Part shown: positions 1 through 5,379 of the stretch, piece by piece
How positions within the stretch are numbered: position 1 is the stretch's first letter
How the letters are laid out: each line of letters starts with the position of its first letter
NCBI GenBank assembly: GCA_024206355.1
Contig: JAAGZM010000181.1
Span: forward strand, 1 to 5,379
DNA: 5,379 nt
DNA from: Gammaproteobacteria bacterium
GTDB taxonomy: Bacteria > Pseudomonadota > Gammaproteobacteria > Enterobacterales > GCA-2746155
Direction: 5' to 3'
Notes under the pieces: model-generated
What the model was told of the DNA's origin: nothing
Seen by the model: the letters and a program-made list of their open reading frames with translations, nothing else
Databases searched by the model: none
Program-made: the position numbers and the translations under genes

Positions 1-555
1 GTTGTTTCAAATGCATCCTGTACCACGAACTGCTTGGCACCAATGGTGAAGCCTTTGCATGATAAGTTGGGACTTATTAGTGGTTTAATGACAACCATTC
101 ATGCATACACCAATGATCAGAAAATCATTGATAACTATCATCATGATCCTCGCCGAGCACGTGCTGCAGCCATGTCTATTATTCCTACAAAATCTGGTGC
201 TGCGAAAGCAGTAGGGTTAGTATTACCAGATCTCAATGGTCATTTAGACGGTTATGCTATGCGCGTTCCTGTTATTAATGTTTCCTGTGTTGATTTAACA
301 TTTAACTCAAAGCGTCATACCACAATTGATGAAGTTAACGCGATCCTTAAGGCCGCTTCTGGTGATGGCGTACTGGCTTATAACGATGAGCCTTTGGTTT
401 CAACTGATTTTAACCATCATCCAGCATCATCAATATTTGATGCCACATTAACTAAAGCACGAGATGATTTAGTCAAAGTTACGGCTTGGTATGATAACGA
501 ATGGGGGTTCTCTGTTCGTATGTTAGATACAGCAATAGCCATGATGGAAGCCTAA
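1..555 (+). CDS. gap: Glyceraldehyde-3-phosphate dehydrogenase, type I (5'-truncated)
   Basis: Cytoplasmic NAD(P)-dependent enzyme that reversibly converts glyceraldehyde-3-phosphate and phosphate to 1,3-bisphosphoglycerate. The reading frame is open from base 1, so the true start lies outside the window and only the C-terminal 184 residues are seen (the family has about 335). The N-terminal Rossmann nucleotide-binding half is missing. Visible residues, numbered from base 1: the catalytic-cysteine motif NASCTTNC with Cys7, the active-site His34 in TTIHAYTND, SIIPTKSGAAKAVG (59-72) and RVP (88-90) of the substrate-phosphate region, and YDNEWG (164-169) near the C-terminus. The IHAYTNDQ and IPTKSGAAKAVGLVLP segments match GAPDH better than erythrose-4-phosphate dehydrogenase (Epd), which sits upstream of pgk in E. 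coli. The loop KAASGDGVLAY (118 onwards) looks about three residues shorter than the usual GAPDH form, judged from memory. It is the first visible gene of a gap-pgk-fba operon. Cofactor preference cannot be judged without the N-terminus. Confidence 0.95.
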   Translation, partial: VVSNASCTTNCLAPMVKPLHDKLGLISGLMTTIHAYTNDQKIIDNYHHDPRRARAAAMSIIPTKSGAAKAVGLVLPDLNGHLDGYAMRVPVINVSCVDLTFNSKRHTTIDEVNAILKAASGDGVLAYNDEPLVSTDFNHHPASSIFDATLTKARDDLVKVTAWYDNEWGFSVRMLDTAIAMMEA

Positions 556-557
556 AA

Positions 558-572
558 ATATGGTATCCATAT
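558..572 (+). promoter_or_regulatory. Small hairpin over the pgk start codon, no clear Shine-Dalgarno
   Basis: The gap-pgk spacer holds a 6-bp inverted repeat, ATATGG-TAT-CCATAT, whose right arm includes the first two bases of the pgk ATG. No purine-rich ribosome binding site is visible in the 15-nt spacer. Inference: pgk translation may depend on ribosomes finishing gap just upstream (translational coupling), which would melt this weak stem. The stem is short and mostly A/U, so chance is a real alternative. Confidence 0.25.
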
Positions 573-1746
573 GCCTATAATTAATATGACAGATTTGGAT
601 CTTGCCAATAAACGGGTATTGATCCGTGTTGATTTCAATGTTCCAGTAAAAGATGGTGTTATAACCTCAGATGCCAGAATTCGTGCTGCACTACCAACCA
701 TTAAACATGCTCTAAATGCAGGCGCCTGCCTAATGGTGATGTCTCATCGCGGGCGTCCAGTTGAAGGTGAGTTAACAGAAGATGATTCAATGCAGCCAAT
801 TGCACATCACCTTGCATCACTCATTGAAAAAGACGTTCCGCTGGTTACCGACTACCTTAATGGTGTCGAAGTAGCTGCAGGCGATATCGTATTATTTGAA
901 AATATTCGCGGCAATGTTGGAGAGAAAATAAACGATCCAGAGTTGTCGAAGAAAATGGCCGCCTTGTGTGATATTTTTGTTAACGATGCTTTTGGTACGG
1001 CTCACAGAGCTCAAGCTTCAACCCACGGCGTCGCGCAATATGCAAAAGTCGCTTGTGCAGGACCTTTGCTTGCTGGTGAGTTAGACGCTTTAGCAAAAGC
1101 TTTGGATAATCCAGCAAGACCGATGGTTGCAATAGTTGGTGGTTCAAAAGTATCAACAAAGCTAACTGTTTTAGACTCCCTAATGGATAAAGTCGATCAA
1201 CTGATCGTTGGTGGAGGCATTGCAAATACCTTTATGGCTGCAAAGGGTTTACCGGTAGGTAATTCTTTGGTAGAAATGGATTTAGTTGATGAAGCTAATC
1301 GATTAATTGGGAAAGCTACAACTAGAGGTGCCTCTATTCCAATACCTGTTGATGTGGTAGTTGGAAAAGAATTTTCAGAGTCAGCCGTTGCTAGAACACT
1401 GGCTGCAGAGGACGTTGAGTCTGATGATATGATTTTTGATGTGGGACCAAAAACTTCTGCGGAGCTAGCAGAAATCCTCAGTAATGCAGCCACAATTATT
1501 TGGAATGGCCCGGTAGGTGTGTTTGAATTTGATCAGTTTGGTAACGGCACTGAATCACTAGCCAAAGCAATTGCTGCAAATCAGGGTTTCTCAATTGCCG
1601 GCGGTGGTGATACTCTTGCGGCAGTAGATAAATATAATATTACTAATGATGTAACTTATATCTCAACAGGCGGCGGTGCCTTCCTAGAATTTGTTGAAGG
1701 AAAAGCACTTCCTGCAGTAGAAATTTTAAAACAACGGAAAGCATAA
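571..1746 (+). CDS. pgk: Phosphoglycerate kinase
   Basis: Cytoplasmic enzyme that reversibly transfers phosphate between 1,3-bisphosphoglycerate and ADP, giving 3-phosphoglycerate and ATP. The 391-residue protein is close to the usual bacterial length of about 390 and looks complete. In order it shows the PGK signature KRVLIRVDFNVP (14-25), the substrate-binding SDARIR (33-38) and SHRGRP (58-63), ENIRGNVGE (110-118), FVNDAFGTAHRAQAST (136-151), the hinge and nucleotide-binding GGSKVSTKL (190-198), WNGPVGVFE (311-319), and the C-terminal GGGDTLAAV (344-352) and STGGGAFLEF (366-375). The ATG at 571 is preferred because MPIINMTDLDL aligns with the usual start of gammaproteobacterial Pgk. An ATG at residue 6 is possible but also lacks a ribosome binding site. 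It begins 15 nt after gap and is followed 57 nt later by fba. Its product 3-phosphoglycerate is the substrate of the convergently encoded SerA. Confidence 0.98.
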   Translation: MPIINMTDLDLANKRVLIRVDFNVPVKDGVITSDARIRAALPTIKHALNAGACLMVMSHRGRPVEGELTEDDSMQPIAHHLASLIEKDVPLVTDYLNGVEVAAGDIVLFENIRGNVGEKINDPELSKKMAALCDIFVNDAFGTAHRAQASTHGVAQYAKVACAGPLLAGELDALAKALDNPARPMVAIVGGSKVSTKLTVLDSLMDKVDQLIVGGGIANTFMAAKGLPVGNSLVEMDLVDEANRLIGKATTRGASIPIPVDVVVGKEFSESAVARTLAAEDVESDDMIFDVGPKTSAELAEILSNAATIIWNGPVGVFEFDQFGNGTESLAKAIAANQGFSIAGGGDTLAAVDKYNITNDVTYISTGGGAFLEFVEGKALPAVEILKQRKA

Positions 1747-1790
1747 TTTATTGCTGTTTAATGCATTTGATATTGTCAGAGCAGCAGTTC

Positions 1791-1796
1791 AGGAGA
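1791..1796 (+). promoter_or_regulatory. Shine-Dalgarno of fba
   Basis: AGGAGA lies 7 nt before the fba ATG, a near-consensus ribosome binding site that fixes the start at 1804. It contrasts with pgk, which has none visible, and suggests fba is translated independently within the shared transcript. Confidence 0.8.
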
Positions 1797-1803
1797 GAGT
1801 AAA

Positions 1804-2868
1804 ATGGCACTAATTTCAATGAGACAAATGCTGGATCATGCTGCAGAAAATCAGTATGGGATACCAGCTTTTAATGTAAATAATCTAGAGCAGATGCGCG
1901 CAGTCATGAAAGCAGCTTCTGATACTGATTCACCGGTAATTATTCAGGCATCTGCAGGTGCACGAATTTATGCAGGCTCAAACTTTTTGCGACACCTAAT
2001 TCTTGCTGCAACTGAAGAATGGCCTCATATTCCTGTATCAATGCATCAGGATCATGGAGCATCTCCTTCTGTATGCCAGCAATCAATTCAAATGGGTTTC
2101 ACATCAGTCATGATGGATGGCTCATTAAAAGAAGATATGAAAACACCTTCAAGCTTTGAATATAATGTTGAAGTAACTCGTCGTACGGTAGAAATGGCAC
2201 ATGCCTGTGGTGTTTCTGTAGAAGGTGAATTAGGTTGCTTAGGTTCATTAGAAACAGGTATGGCGGGTGAAGAAGATGGTTCAGGCGCAGAAGGGCAACT
2301 TTCTATGGATCAGCTATTAACCGATCCTGAAGAAGCGGCAGAATTTGTTAAGTTAACGGGTGTTGATGCACTTGCAATTGCTATTGGCACAAGTCACGGC
2401 GCTTATAAATTTACCCGACCCCCAACAGGTGACGTCTTATCAATAAAAAGAATTAAAGAAATTCATCAGCGTCTACCTAACACGCACTTAGTGATGCACG
2501 GTTCATCTTCTGTACCACAGGACTGGTTAGCAACGATCAATGAGTTTGGTGGTGAAATGGGGCAGACTTACGGTGTACCAGTAGAGGAAATCAAAAAGGG
2601 TATTCAAAATGGTGTACGCAAAGTAAATATTGATACTGATTTACGGATGGCTGCTACTGGAGCAATAAGAAAGTTCCTAGTAGAAAATCCTTCCGTATTT
2701 GATCCTCGTAAGTATTTAAAGGTATCAACTGATGCTATGTATGGTATTTGTAAGGCACGTTACGAAGCATTCGATACAGCAGGTAATGCAAGCAAGATAA
2801 GAGTAATTAGCTTAGAAGATATGACAGAACAATATGCGTCAGGAGCACTTGATCAAACAGTACGTTAA
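1804..2868 (+). CDS. fba: Class II fructose-1,6-bisphosphate aldolase, Calvin-cycle-type
   Basis: Zinc-dependent cytoplasmic aldolase that reversibly joins dihydroxyacetone phosphate and glyceraldehyde-3-phosphate into fructose-1,6-bisphosphate. The Calvin-cycle subtype may also act on sedoheptulose-1,7-bisphosphate. The 354-residue protein is full length. Visible features are PAFNVNN (21-27), HQDHGAS (81-87) with catalytic Asp83 and zinc ligand His84, MDGSL (104-108), VEGELG (139-144), GTSHGAYKF (195-203) with zinc ligand His198, VMHGSSSVP (230-238) with zinc ligand His232, and the phosphate-binding NIDTD (275-279). Overall wording and length fit the CbbA-like subtype better than the 359-residue E. 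coli FbaA type. That subtype assignment is from memory of the family. Subtype membership does not prove a Calvin cycle, since no RuBisCO or phosphoribulokinase is in the window. The start is set by the strong AGGAGA site. It is the last gene of the operon and converges on serA with 32 bp between stop codons. Confidence 0.97.
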   Translation: MALISMRQMLDHAAENQYGIPAFNVNNLEQMRAVMKAASDTDSPVIIQASAGARIYAGSNFLRHLILAATEEWPHIPVSMHQDHGASPSVCQQSIQMGFTSVMMDGSLKEDMKTPSSFEYNVEVTRRTVEMAHACGVSVEGELGCLGSLETGMAGEEDGSGAEGQLSMDQLLTDPEEAAEFVKLTGVDALAIAIGTSHGAYKFTRPPTGDVLSIKRIKEIHQRLPNTHLVMHGSSSVPQDWLATINEFGGEMGQTYGVPVEEIKKGIQNGVRKVNIDTDLRMAATGAIRKFLVENPSVFDPRKYLKVSTDAMYGICKARYEAFDTAGNASKIRVISLEDMTEQYASGALDQTVR

Positions 2869-2881
2869 CGAGGCTGGAGCA

Positions 2882-2919
2882 GACTCGAATTCTTTACTGC
2901 CTAGTAAAGAATTCGAGTC
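2882..2919. terminator. Perfect 17-bp hairpin at the fba/serA convergence, possible bidirectional terminator
   Basis: Arms at 2882-2898 (GACTCGAATTCTTTACT) and 2903-2919 are exact reverse complements around a 4-nt loop, GCCT. It starts 13 nt after the fba stop and overlaps the end of serA. The serA TAG stop falls at the loop edge (2901-2903), and the right arm encodes the last SerA residues (TRILY). No T-run follows on either strand, so it is not a textbook Rho-independent terminator. It could still act as a transcript end or as a 3' stabiliser for both convergent messages. That role is inferred from position and stem strength. Confidence 0.6.
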
Positions 2920-4133
2920 CGAATAGTTCCTTGAATTGCCTTCAGAGCCTGATGCGTACTCTGATCCCAACTACCATCAACATCAGTGACCACATAACCT
3001 GTATTGCCATGGGTCTGAAGGTATTGCGCTGAAATATTAATTTCATTACTCGCAAACACTTCATTGATCTGTACCAAAATTCCTGGCTCATTATGATGAA
3101 TATGAAAGATACGATGGCTATTTTCATGTTCAGGCAAAGTAACCTGAGGAAAATTAACCGCACTGGATGTAGAGCCGTTATCAGAATAGCGAACAATTTT
3201 TTCTGTCACTTCTAAACCGATAGAATATTGAGCTTCCTGAGTACTACCACCAATATGAGGTGTAAGTATCACATTATCAAACTCTCGCAGAGGTGATAAA
3301 AACTCATCTTCCGTCGATTTTGGTTCAACGGGAAATACATCAATTGCAGCGCCTGAGAGTTTTTTGCTTTTAAGTACTTCGCTGAGGGCTTCAATATCAA
3401 CCACTGTTCCGCGAGAAGCATTTATGAGGATAGAATTTTCTTTCATTTGATTAAACTGGGTCGTGCCGAACATCATCTTTGTTTGTTCAGTTTGTGGAAC
3501 ATGAAGACTGACAACATCGGCTTCTGAAAGAAGTTCTTCCATGCTTTCGCAGGGAGTAGCATTACCTAGAGAAAGTTTGTTAGCAATATCATAAAAATAA
3601 ACTTTCATGCCAAGATTTTCAGCCAAAATACTCAGTTGAGTACCGATATGACCGTAACCGATGATCCCAAGTTTCTTACCACGTGTTTCATAGGAATTGG
3701 TTGCTGTTTTTTGCCAGTCGCCACGATGAGCAAGAGCATTTTTCTCAGGAATGCCACGAAGCAGTAGAATAGCTTCTGCTAAAACCAATTCTGCTACTGA
3801 GCGGGTATTGGCAAAAGGTGCATTGAAAACAGGTATGCCACGTATTTGGCATTCATTAAGGTCAACTTGATTGGTGCCAATACAAAAGCAGCCAATTGCA
3901 TTTAGTCGTTTTGCATGGTCAAGAACTTCTTTCGTCACTTGAGTTCTTGAGCGAATACCAAGAAAATGAACCTCTTTGATCGCTTCATGAAGCGCATCGC
4001 CAGTTATTGATTTTTTTTCATACTGAATATTGCTGTAACCTTGAGATTTTAGATATTCAACAGCACTATTATGCACACCTTCAAGTAATAAAATTTGGAT
4101 TTTATTTTTGTCTAGAGATTTGATATTGGCCAT
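2901..4133 (-). CDS. serA: D-3-phosphoglycerate dehydrogenase with ACT domain
   Basis: Cytoplasmic NAD-dependent enzyme that oxidises 3-phosphoglycerate to 3-phosphohydroxypyruvate, the first step of serine synthesis. At 410 residues it equals the E. coli enzyme in length. It has a split substrate-binding domain around a Rossmann domain with GYGHIGTQ (159-166) and acidic YD at 181-182. The catalytic set is Arg241 in INASRGTVVD, Glu270 in DVFPVEP and His293 in TPHIGGSTQEAQ. A C-terminal ACT domain covers about 338-410. His346 and Asn348 (HIHHNEPG) and Asn366 (INISAQ) correspond to the serine-binding residues of E. coli SerA, so feedback inhibition by serine is likely. The ATG at 4133 has a GGGGAA ribosome binding site about 9 nt upstream on the minus strand. 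The C-terminus GTIRTRILY is the normal family ending. Its last codons form one arm of a hairpin shared with the fba 3' side. It lies downstream of rpiA, probably under its own promoter. Confidence 0.98.
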   Translation of the reverse strand: MANIKSLDKNKIQILLLEGVHNSAVEYLKSQGYSNIQYEKKSITGDALHEAIKEVHFLGIRSRTQVTKEVLDHAKRLNAIGCFCIGTNQVDLNECQIRGIPVFNAPFANTRSVAELVLAEAILLLRGIPEKNALAHRGDWQKTATNSYETRGKKLGIIGYGHIGTQLSILAENLGMKVYFYDIANKLSLGNATPCESMEELLSEADVVSLHVPQTEQTKMMFGTTQFNQMKENSILINASRGTVVDIEALSEVLKSKKLSGAAIDVFPVEPKSTEDEFLSPLREFDNVILTPHIGGSTQEAQYSIGLEVTEKIVRYSDNGSTSSAVNFPQVTLPEHENSHRIFHIHHNEPGILVQINEVFASNEINISAQYLQTHGNTGYVVTDVDGSWDQSTHQALKAIQGTIRTRILY

Positions 4134-4165
4134 CAGAATTCCCCACTAAAGTTATTGGCCAGACG

Positions 4166-4201
4166 TAGTGAAATAATCGGATAAAATGCGTCTAGAGTCA
4201 A
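4166..4201 (-). promoter_or_regulatory. Predicted sigma-70-type promoter of serA
   Basis: Reading the minus strand, TTGACT (4201-4196) is followed after exactly 17 nt by GATTAT (4178-4173). These match the -35 and -10 consensus at 5 of 6 and 4 of 6 bases, including the A2 and T6 positions of the -10. Initiation would be near 4166, giving a leader of about 33 nt that contains the GGGGAA site before the serA ATG. The -35 lies in the distal arm of the hairpin downstream of rpiA. This is a sequence-match prediction only. Confidence 0.5.
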
Positions 4202-4221
4202 TGAATTTATTGACTCTAGAC
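4190..4221 (-). terminator. Probable rpiA terminator hairpin
   Basis: A 13-bp perfect stem (4190-4202 with 4209-4221, arm GTCTAGAGTCAAT) surrounds a 6-nt loop. It begins 17 nt after the rpiA stop codon. On the minus strand it is followed by GCATTTTATCC, a short T-stretch, which fits a weak Rho-independent terminator or attenuating site for rpiA. Some readthrough into serA is likely. No gene on the plus strand ends here. Confidence 0.6.
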
Positions 4222-4238
4222 CTTATTAAAATAAGTAA

Positions 4239-4901
4239 TTAATTAGGATAAATAGTATCTACTGTATCGCCCTTGCCTAACAGCAGGATATCTGCACCTT
4301 TGTGGGCAAATAAGCCATTTGTAACAACACCGGTAATTTGATTAATAGAGGTTTCTAGGTTTTTAGGTTCCTTAATCGATAGGTTATGAATATCAAGAAT
4401 AATATTGCCGTTATCAGTGACAAAATTTTCACGATAAACAGGGTCACCTCCTAATTTGACTAATTCTCTAGCCACATAACTTCTTGCCATAGGTATTACT
4501 TCAATCGGTAAAGGGAATCCACCTATGATTGGAACGAGTTTTGAGTGATCAGCAATACAAATAAACTTTTCAGCAACAGCTGTAATTATTTTTTCACGAG
4601 TGAGAGCACCACCGCCACCTTTTATCAAATTAAGGCCGGCATCAGATTCATCAGCACCATCCACATAAACAGGAATATTATCCACAGTATTTAAATCAAA
4701 TACTGTTATGCCCATTGCTTTTAGTTTTTCAGTAGAAGCTTCAGATGAAGAGACAGCTCCATCTAATAAATGTTTGATGGGTTCTAGAGCCTCAATAAAA
4801 AAATTAACTGTTGAACCAGTACCTACACCAACAATGGTATTTTCTTCAATATATTTTACTGCTTCAATGGCAGCAAGTTTTTTTTCGTTTTCAGCAGACA
4901 C
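4239..4901 (-). CDS. rpiA: Ribose-5-phosphate isomerase A
   Basis: Cytoplasmic enzyme interconverting ribose-5-phosphate and ribulose-5-phosphate in the pentose-phosphate pathway, also needed for the Calvin cycle and nucleotide synthesis. The 220 residues match the family length (E. coli has 219). Visible motifs are the phosphate loop GVGTGST (25-31), SSSEAST (51-57), DGADE (81-85) with Asp81 and Asp84, KGGGGALTREK (94-104) with Lys94 and the catalytic base Glu103, ADHSKLV (117-123) and GGFPLPIEVIPMA (127-139). These fall at the same numbers as in E. coli RpiA. The start codon is GTG. An in-frame TAA lies six codons upstream with no ATG between, and the next Met is only at residue 63, so GTG is well supported. 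The ribosome binding site is weak (AAAGAGA). An A8 tract covers codons 6-8. It follows fau after 82 bp and precedes serA by 105 bp. Confidence 0.97.
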   Translation of the reverse strand: MSAENEKKLAAIEAVKYIEENTIVGVGTGSTVNFFIEALEPIKHLLDGAVSSSEASTEKLKAMGITVFDLNTVDNIPVYVDGADESDAGLNLIKGGGGALTREKIITAVAEKFICIADHSKLVPIIGGFPLPIEVIPMARSYVARELVKLGGDPVYRENFVTDNGNIILDIHNLSIKEPKNLETSINQITGVVTNGLFAHKGADILLLGKGDTVDTIYPN

Positions 4902-4934
4902 GGATTTTCTCTTTAGTTAATGGTTAGTAACTCT

Positions 4935-4940
4935 ATTATA
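4935..4940 (-). promoter_or_regulatory. Candidate -10 element of an rpiA promoter
   Basis: The minus strand carries a perfect TATAAT 33 nt before the rpiA GTG, in the 82-bp fau-rpiA gap. At 17-nt spacing the -35 candidate is only TATGCA, a 3 of 6 match. A better-looking TTGAGA is just 9 nt away, which is too close. This may be a promoter that needs an activator, or a chance AT-rich match. rpiA could also be transcribed from fau, since no hairpin terminator is seen between them. Confidence 0.4.
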
Positions 4941-4983
4941 CTCATTCCATCTCAAGATGCATATTTGTGTACTCAGCTAGGAA

Positions 4984-5379
4984 TTAGTGATTAAATGCTA
5001 CAGTTCTGGTTGGAGTTAATATCATTTGTAATGGTTGATCGAAAGACTCTACTGGACATCTTTCTACTTGTTGAAAATCGTAAGCTATACCAACCAATAA
5101 AGGTTTTTTATTAAATAATTTGGATAGAGTTCTATCATAATAACCTCCTCCCATACCAATCCTGTTGCCTGAAAGATCGAAGGCGGTGAGAGGCATCAAT
5201 AGTAAATCTATGTTTTGCAGGTCGATTTTATCTTCTGTCACTGGTTCAGGAATGCCGAATCGATTATTTTGCATTTTACTTTTGGGGTGGTAATGAAGAA
5301 ATTGTAGTTGATTGCTACCATCCTCATAAACTTTCGGTAGATAAACTTGGACGCTGGATTGGAAAAAGTACTCAATTAA
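4984..5379 (-). CDS. fau: 5-formyltetrahydrofolate cyclo-ligase (5'-truncated)
   Basis: ATP-dependent cytoplasmic enzyme (also called MTHFS or YgfA) that converts 5-formyltetrahydrofolate to 5,10-methenyltetrahydrofolate, returning a stored folate to the one-carbon pool. The frame is open to the window edge, so the gene enters from outside and only the C-terminal 131 residues are seen (the family has about 180-200). A Met at 5274 is internal, because the 35 residues before it (including VYLPKVYE and HYHPKSK) continue family-like sequence. Hallmarks, numbered from the window edge, are NRFGIPEP (39-46), the LLMPLTAFD segment (60-68) and the strongly conserved GMGGGYYDR (75-83) of the ATP and substrate site, then GIAYDFQ (97-103). 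In E. coli fau follows the 6S RNA gene ssrS. That region, if present here, is outside the window. Confidence 0.94.
   Translation of the reverse strand, partial: LIEYFFQSSVQVYLPKVYEDGSNQLQFLHYHPKSKMQNNRFGIPEPVTEDKIDLQNIDLLLMPLTAFDLSGNRIGMGGGYYDRTLSKLFNKKPLLVGIAYDFQQVERCPVESFDQPLQMILTPTRTVAFNH

Noticed and set aside
980..1493. Two overlapping minus-strand open frames (980-1225 and 1197-1493) inside pgk
   Set aside because: They are antisense to a clearly intact pgk, have no recognisable family wording, and arise from the codon pattern of the plus-strand gene.
1747..1803. Possible promoter or pyk remnant between pgk and fba
   Set aside because: TTGCTG occurs but no -10 sits at proper spacing, and 57 bp is too short to hold recognisable pyk sequence. 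Only the fba ribosome binding site is convincing.
2942..3196. 84-residue minus-strand open frame within serA
   Set aside because: It overlaps the conserved ACT-domain region of serA in another frame and has no independent support.
4222..4246. Short AT palindromes (TTATT/AATAA and TAATTAATTA) just after the 4190-4221 hairpin
   Set aside because: Very low-complexity AT sequence that partly covers the rpiA stop. Such palindromes are expected by chance.
4708..4920. 70-residue plus-strand open frame antisense to the rpiA 5' end
   Set aside because: It is Phe/Ser-rich as expected from the complement of A-rich rpiA codons. No ribosome binding site or family resemblance was seen.
4902..4983. Search for 6S RNA or another small RNA, or a fau terminator, in the fau-rpiA gap
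   Set aside because: 82 bp is too short for 6S RNA, and no stable hairpin is visible. In known genomes ssrS lies on the other side of fau.
5272..5274. Met at 5274 as the start of a 96-residue protein
   Set aside because: The same frame continues upstream to the window edge with family-like cyclo-ligase sequence, so this Met is internal to a truncated fau.

Overview
This window is ordinary core carbon and serine metabolism from a fairly AT-rich proteobacterium, most likely a gammaproteobacterium. The evidence is an E. coli-type 410-residue SerA with a C-terminal ACT domain, an rpiA/serA/fau cluster, and a gap-pgk-fba operon whose aldolase resembles the Calvin-cycle-type class II enzyme. The genus cannot be resolved by reading alone. 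Methylotrophic or sulfur-oxidising gammaproteobacterial lineages would fit, but that is only an inference.

Plus strand, 1-2868: the 3' part of a glyceraldehyde-3-phosphate dehydrogenase gene (gap, 5' end outside the window), then phosphoglycerate kinase (pgk, 15 nt later) and class II fructose-bisphosphate aldolase (fba, 57 nt later). All three read in one direction and look like one operon for the reversible triose-phosphate part of glycolysis, gluconeogenesis or the Calvin cycle. Pyruvate kinase, which often sits between pgk and fba in related bacteria, is absent here.

Minus strand, 5379-2901: the 3' part of 5-formyltetrahydrofolate cyclo-ligase (fau, 5' end outside the window), then ribose-5-phosphate isomerase A (rpiA, GTG start) and D-3-phosphoglycerate dehydrogenase (serA). 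serA converges on fba. The two groups are metabolically linked. 3-Phosphoglycerate made by Pgk is the substrate of SerA. RpiA supplies ribose-5-phosphate and the pentose-phosphate or Calvin cycle. Serine feeds the folate one-carbon pool in which Fau acts.

No mobile element, CRISPR array, tRNA, rRNA or unknown gene is visible, and no gene-free stretch exceeds about 105 bp. I found no undescribed system. The most interesting structure lies in the two short intergenic regions. At the fba/serA junction a perfect 17-bp inverted repeat has one arm that is also the last coding bases of serA. Between rpiA and serA, a 13-bp hairpin that looks like the rpiA terminator contains, in its distal arm, a good -35 element for a predicted serA promoter.
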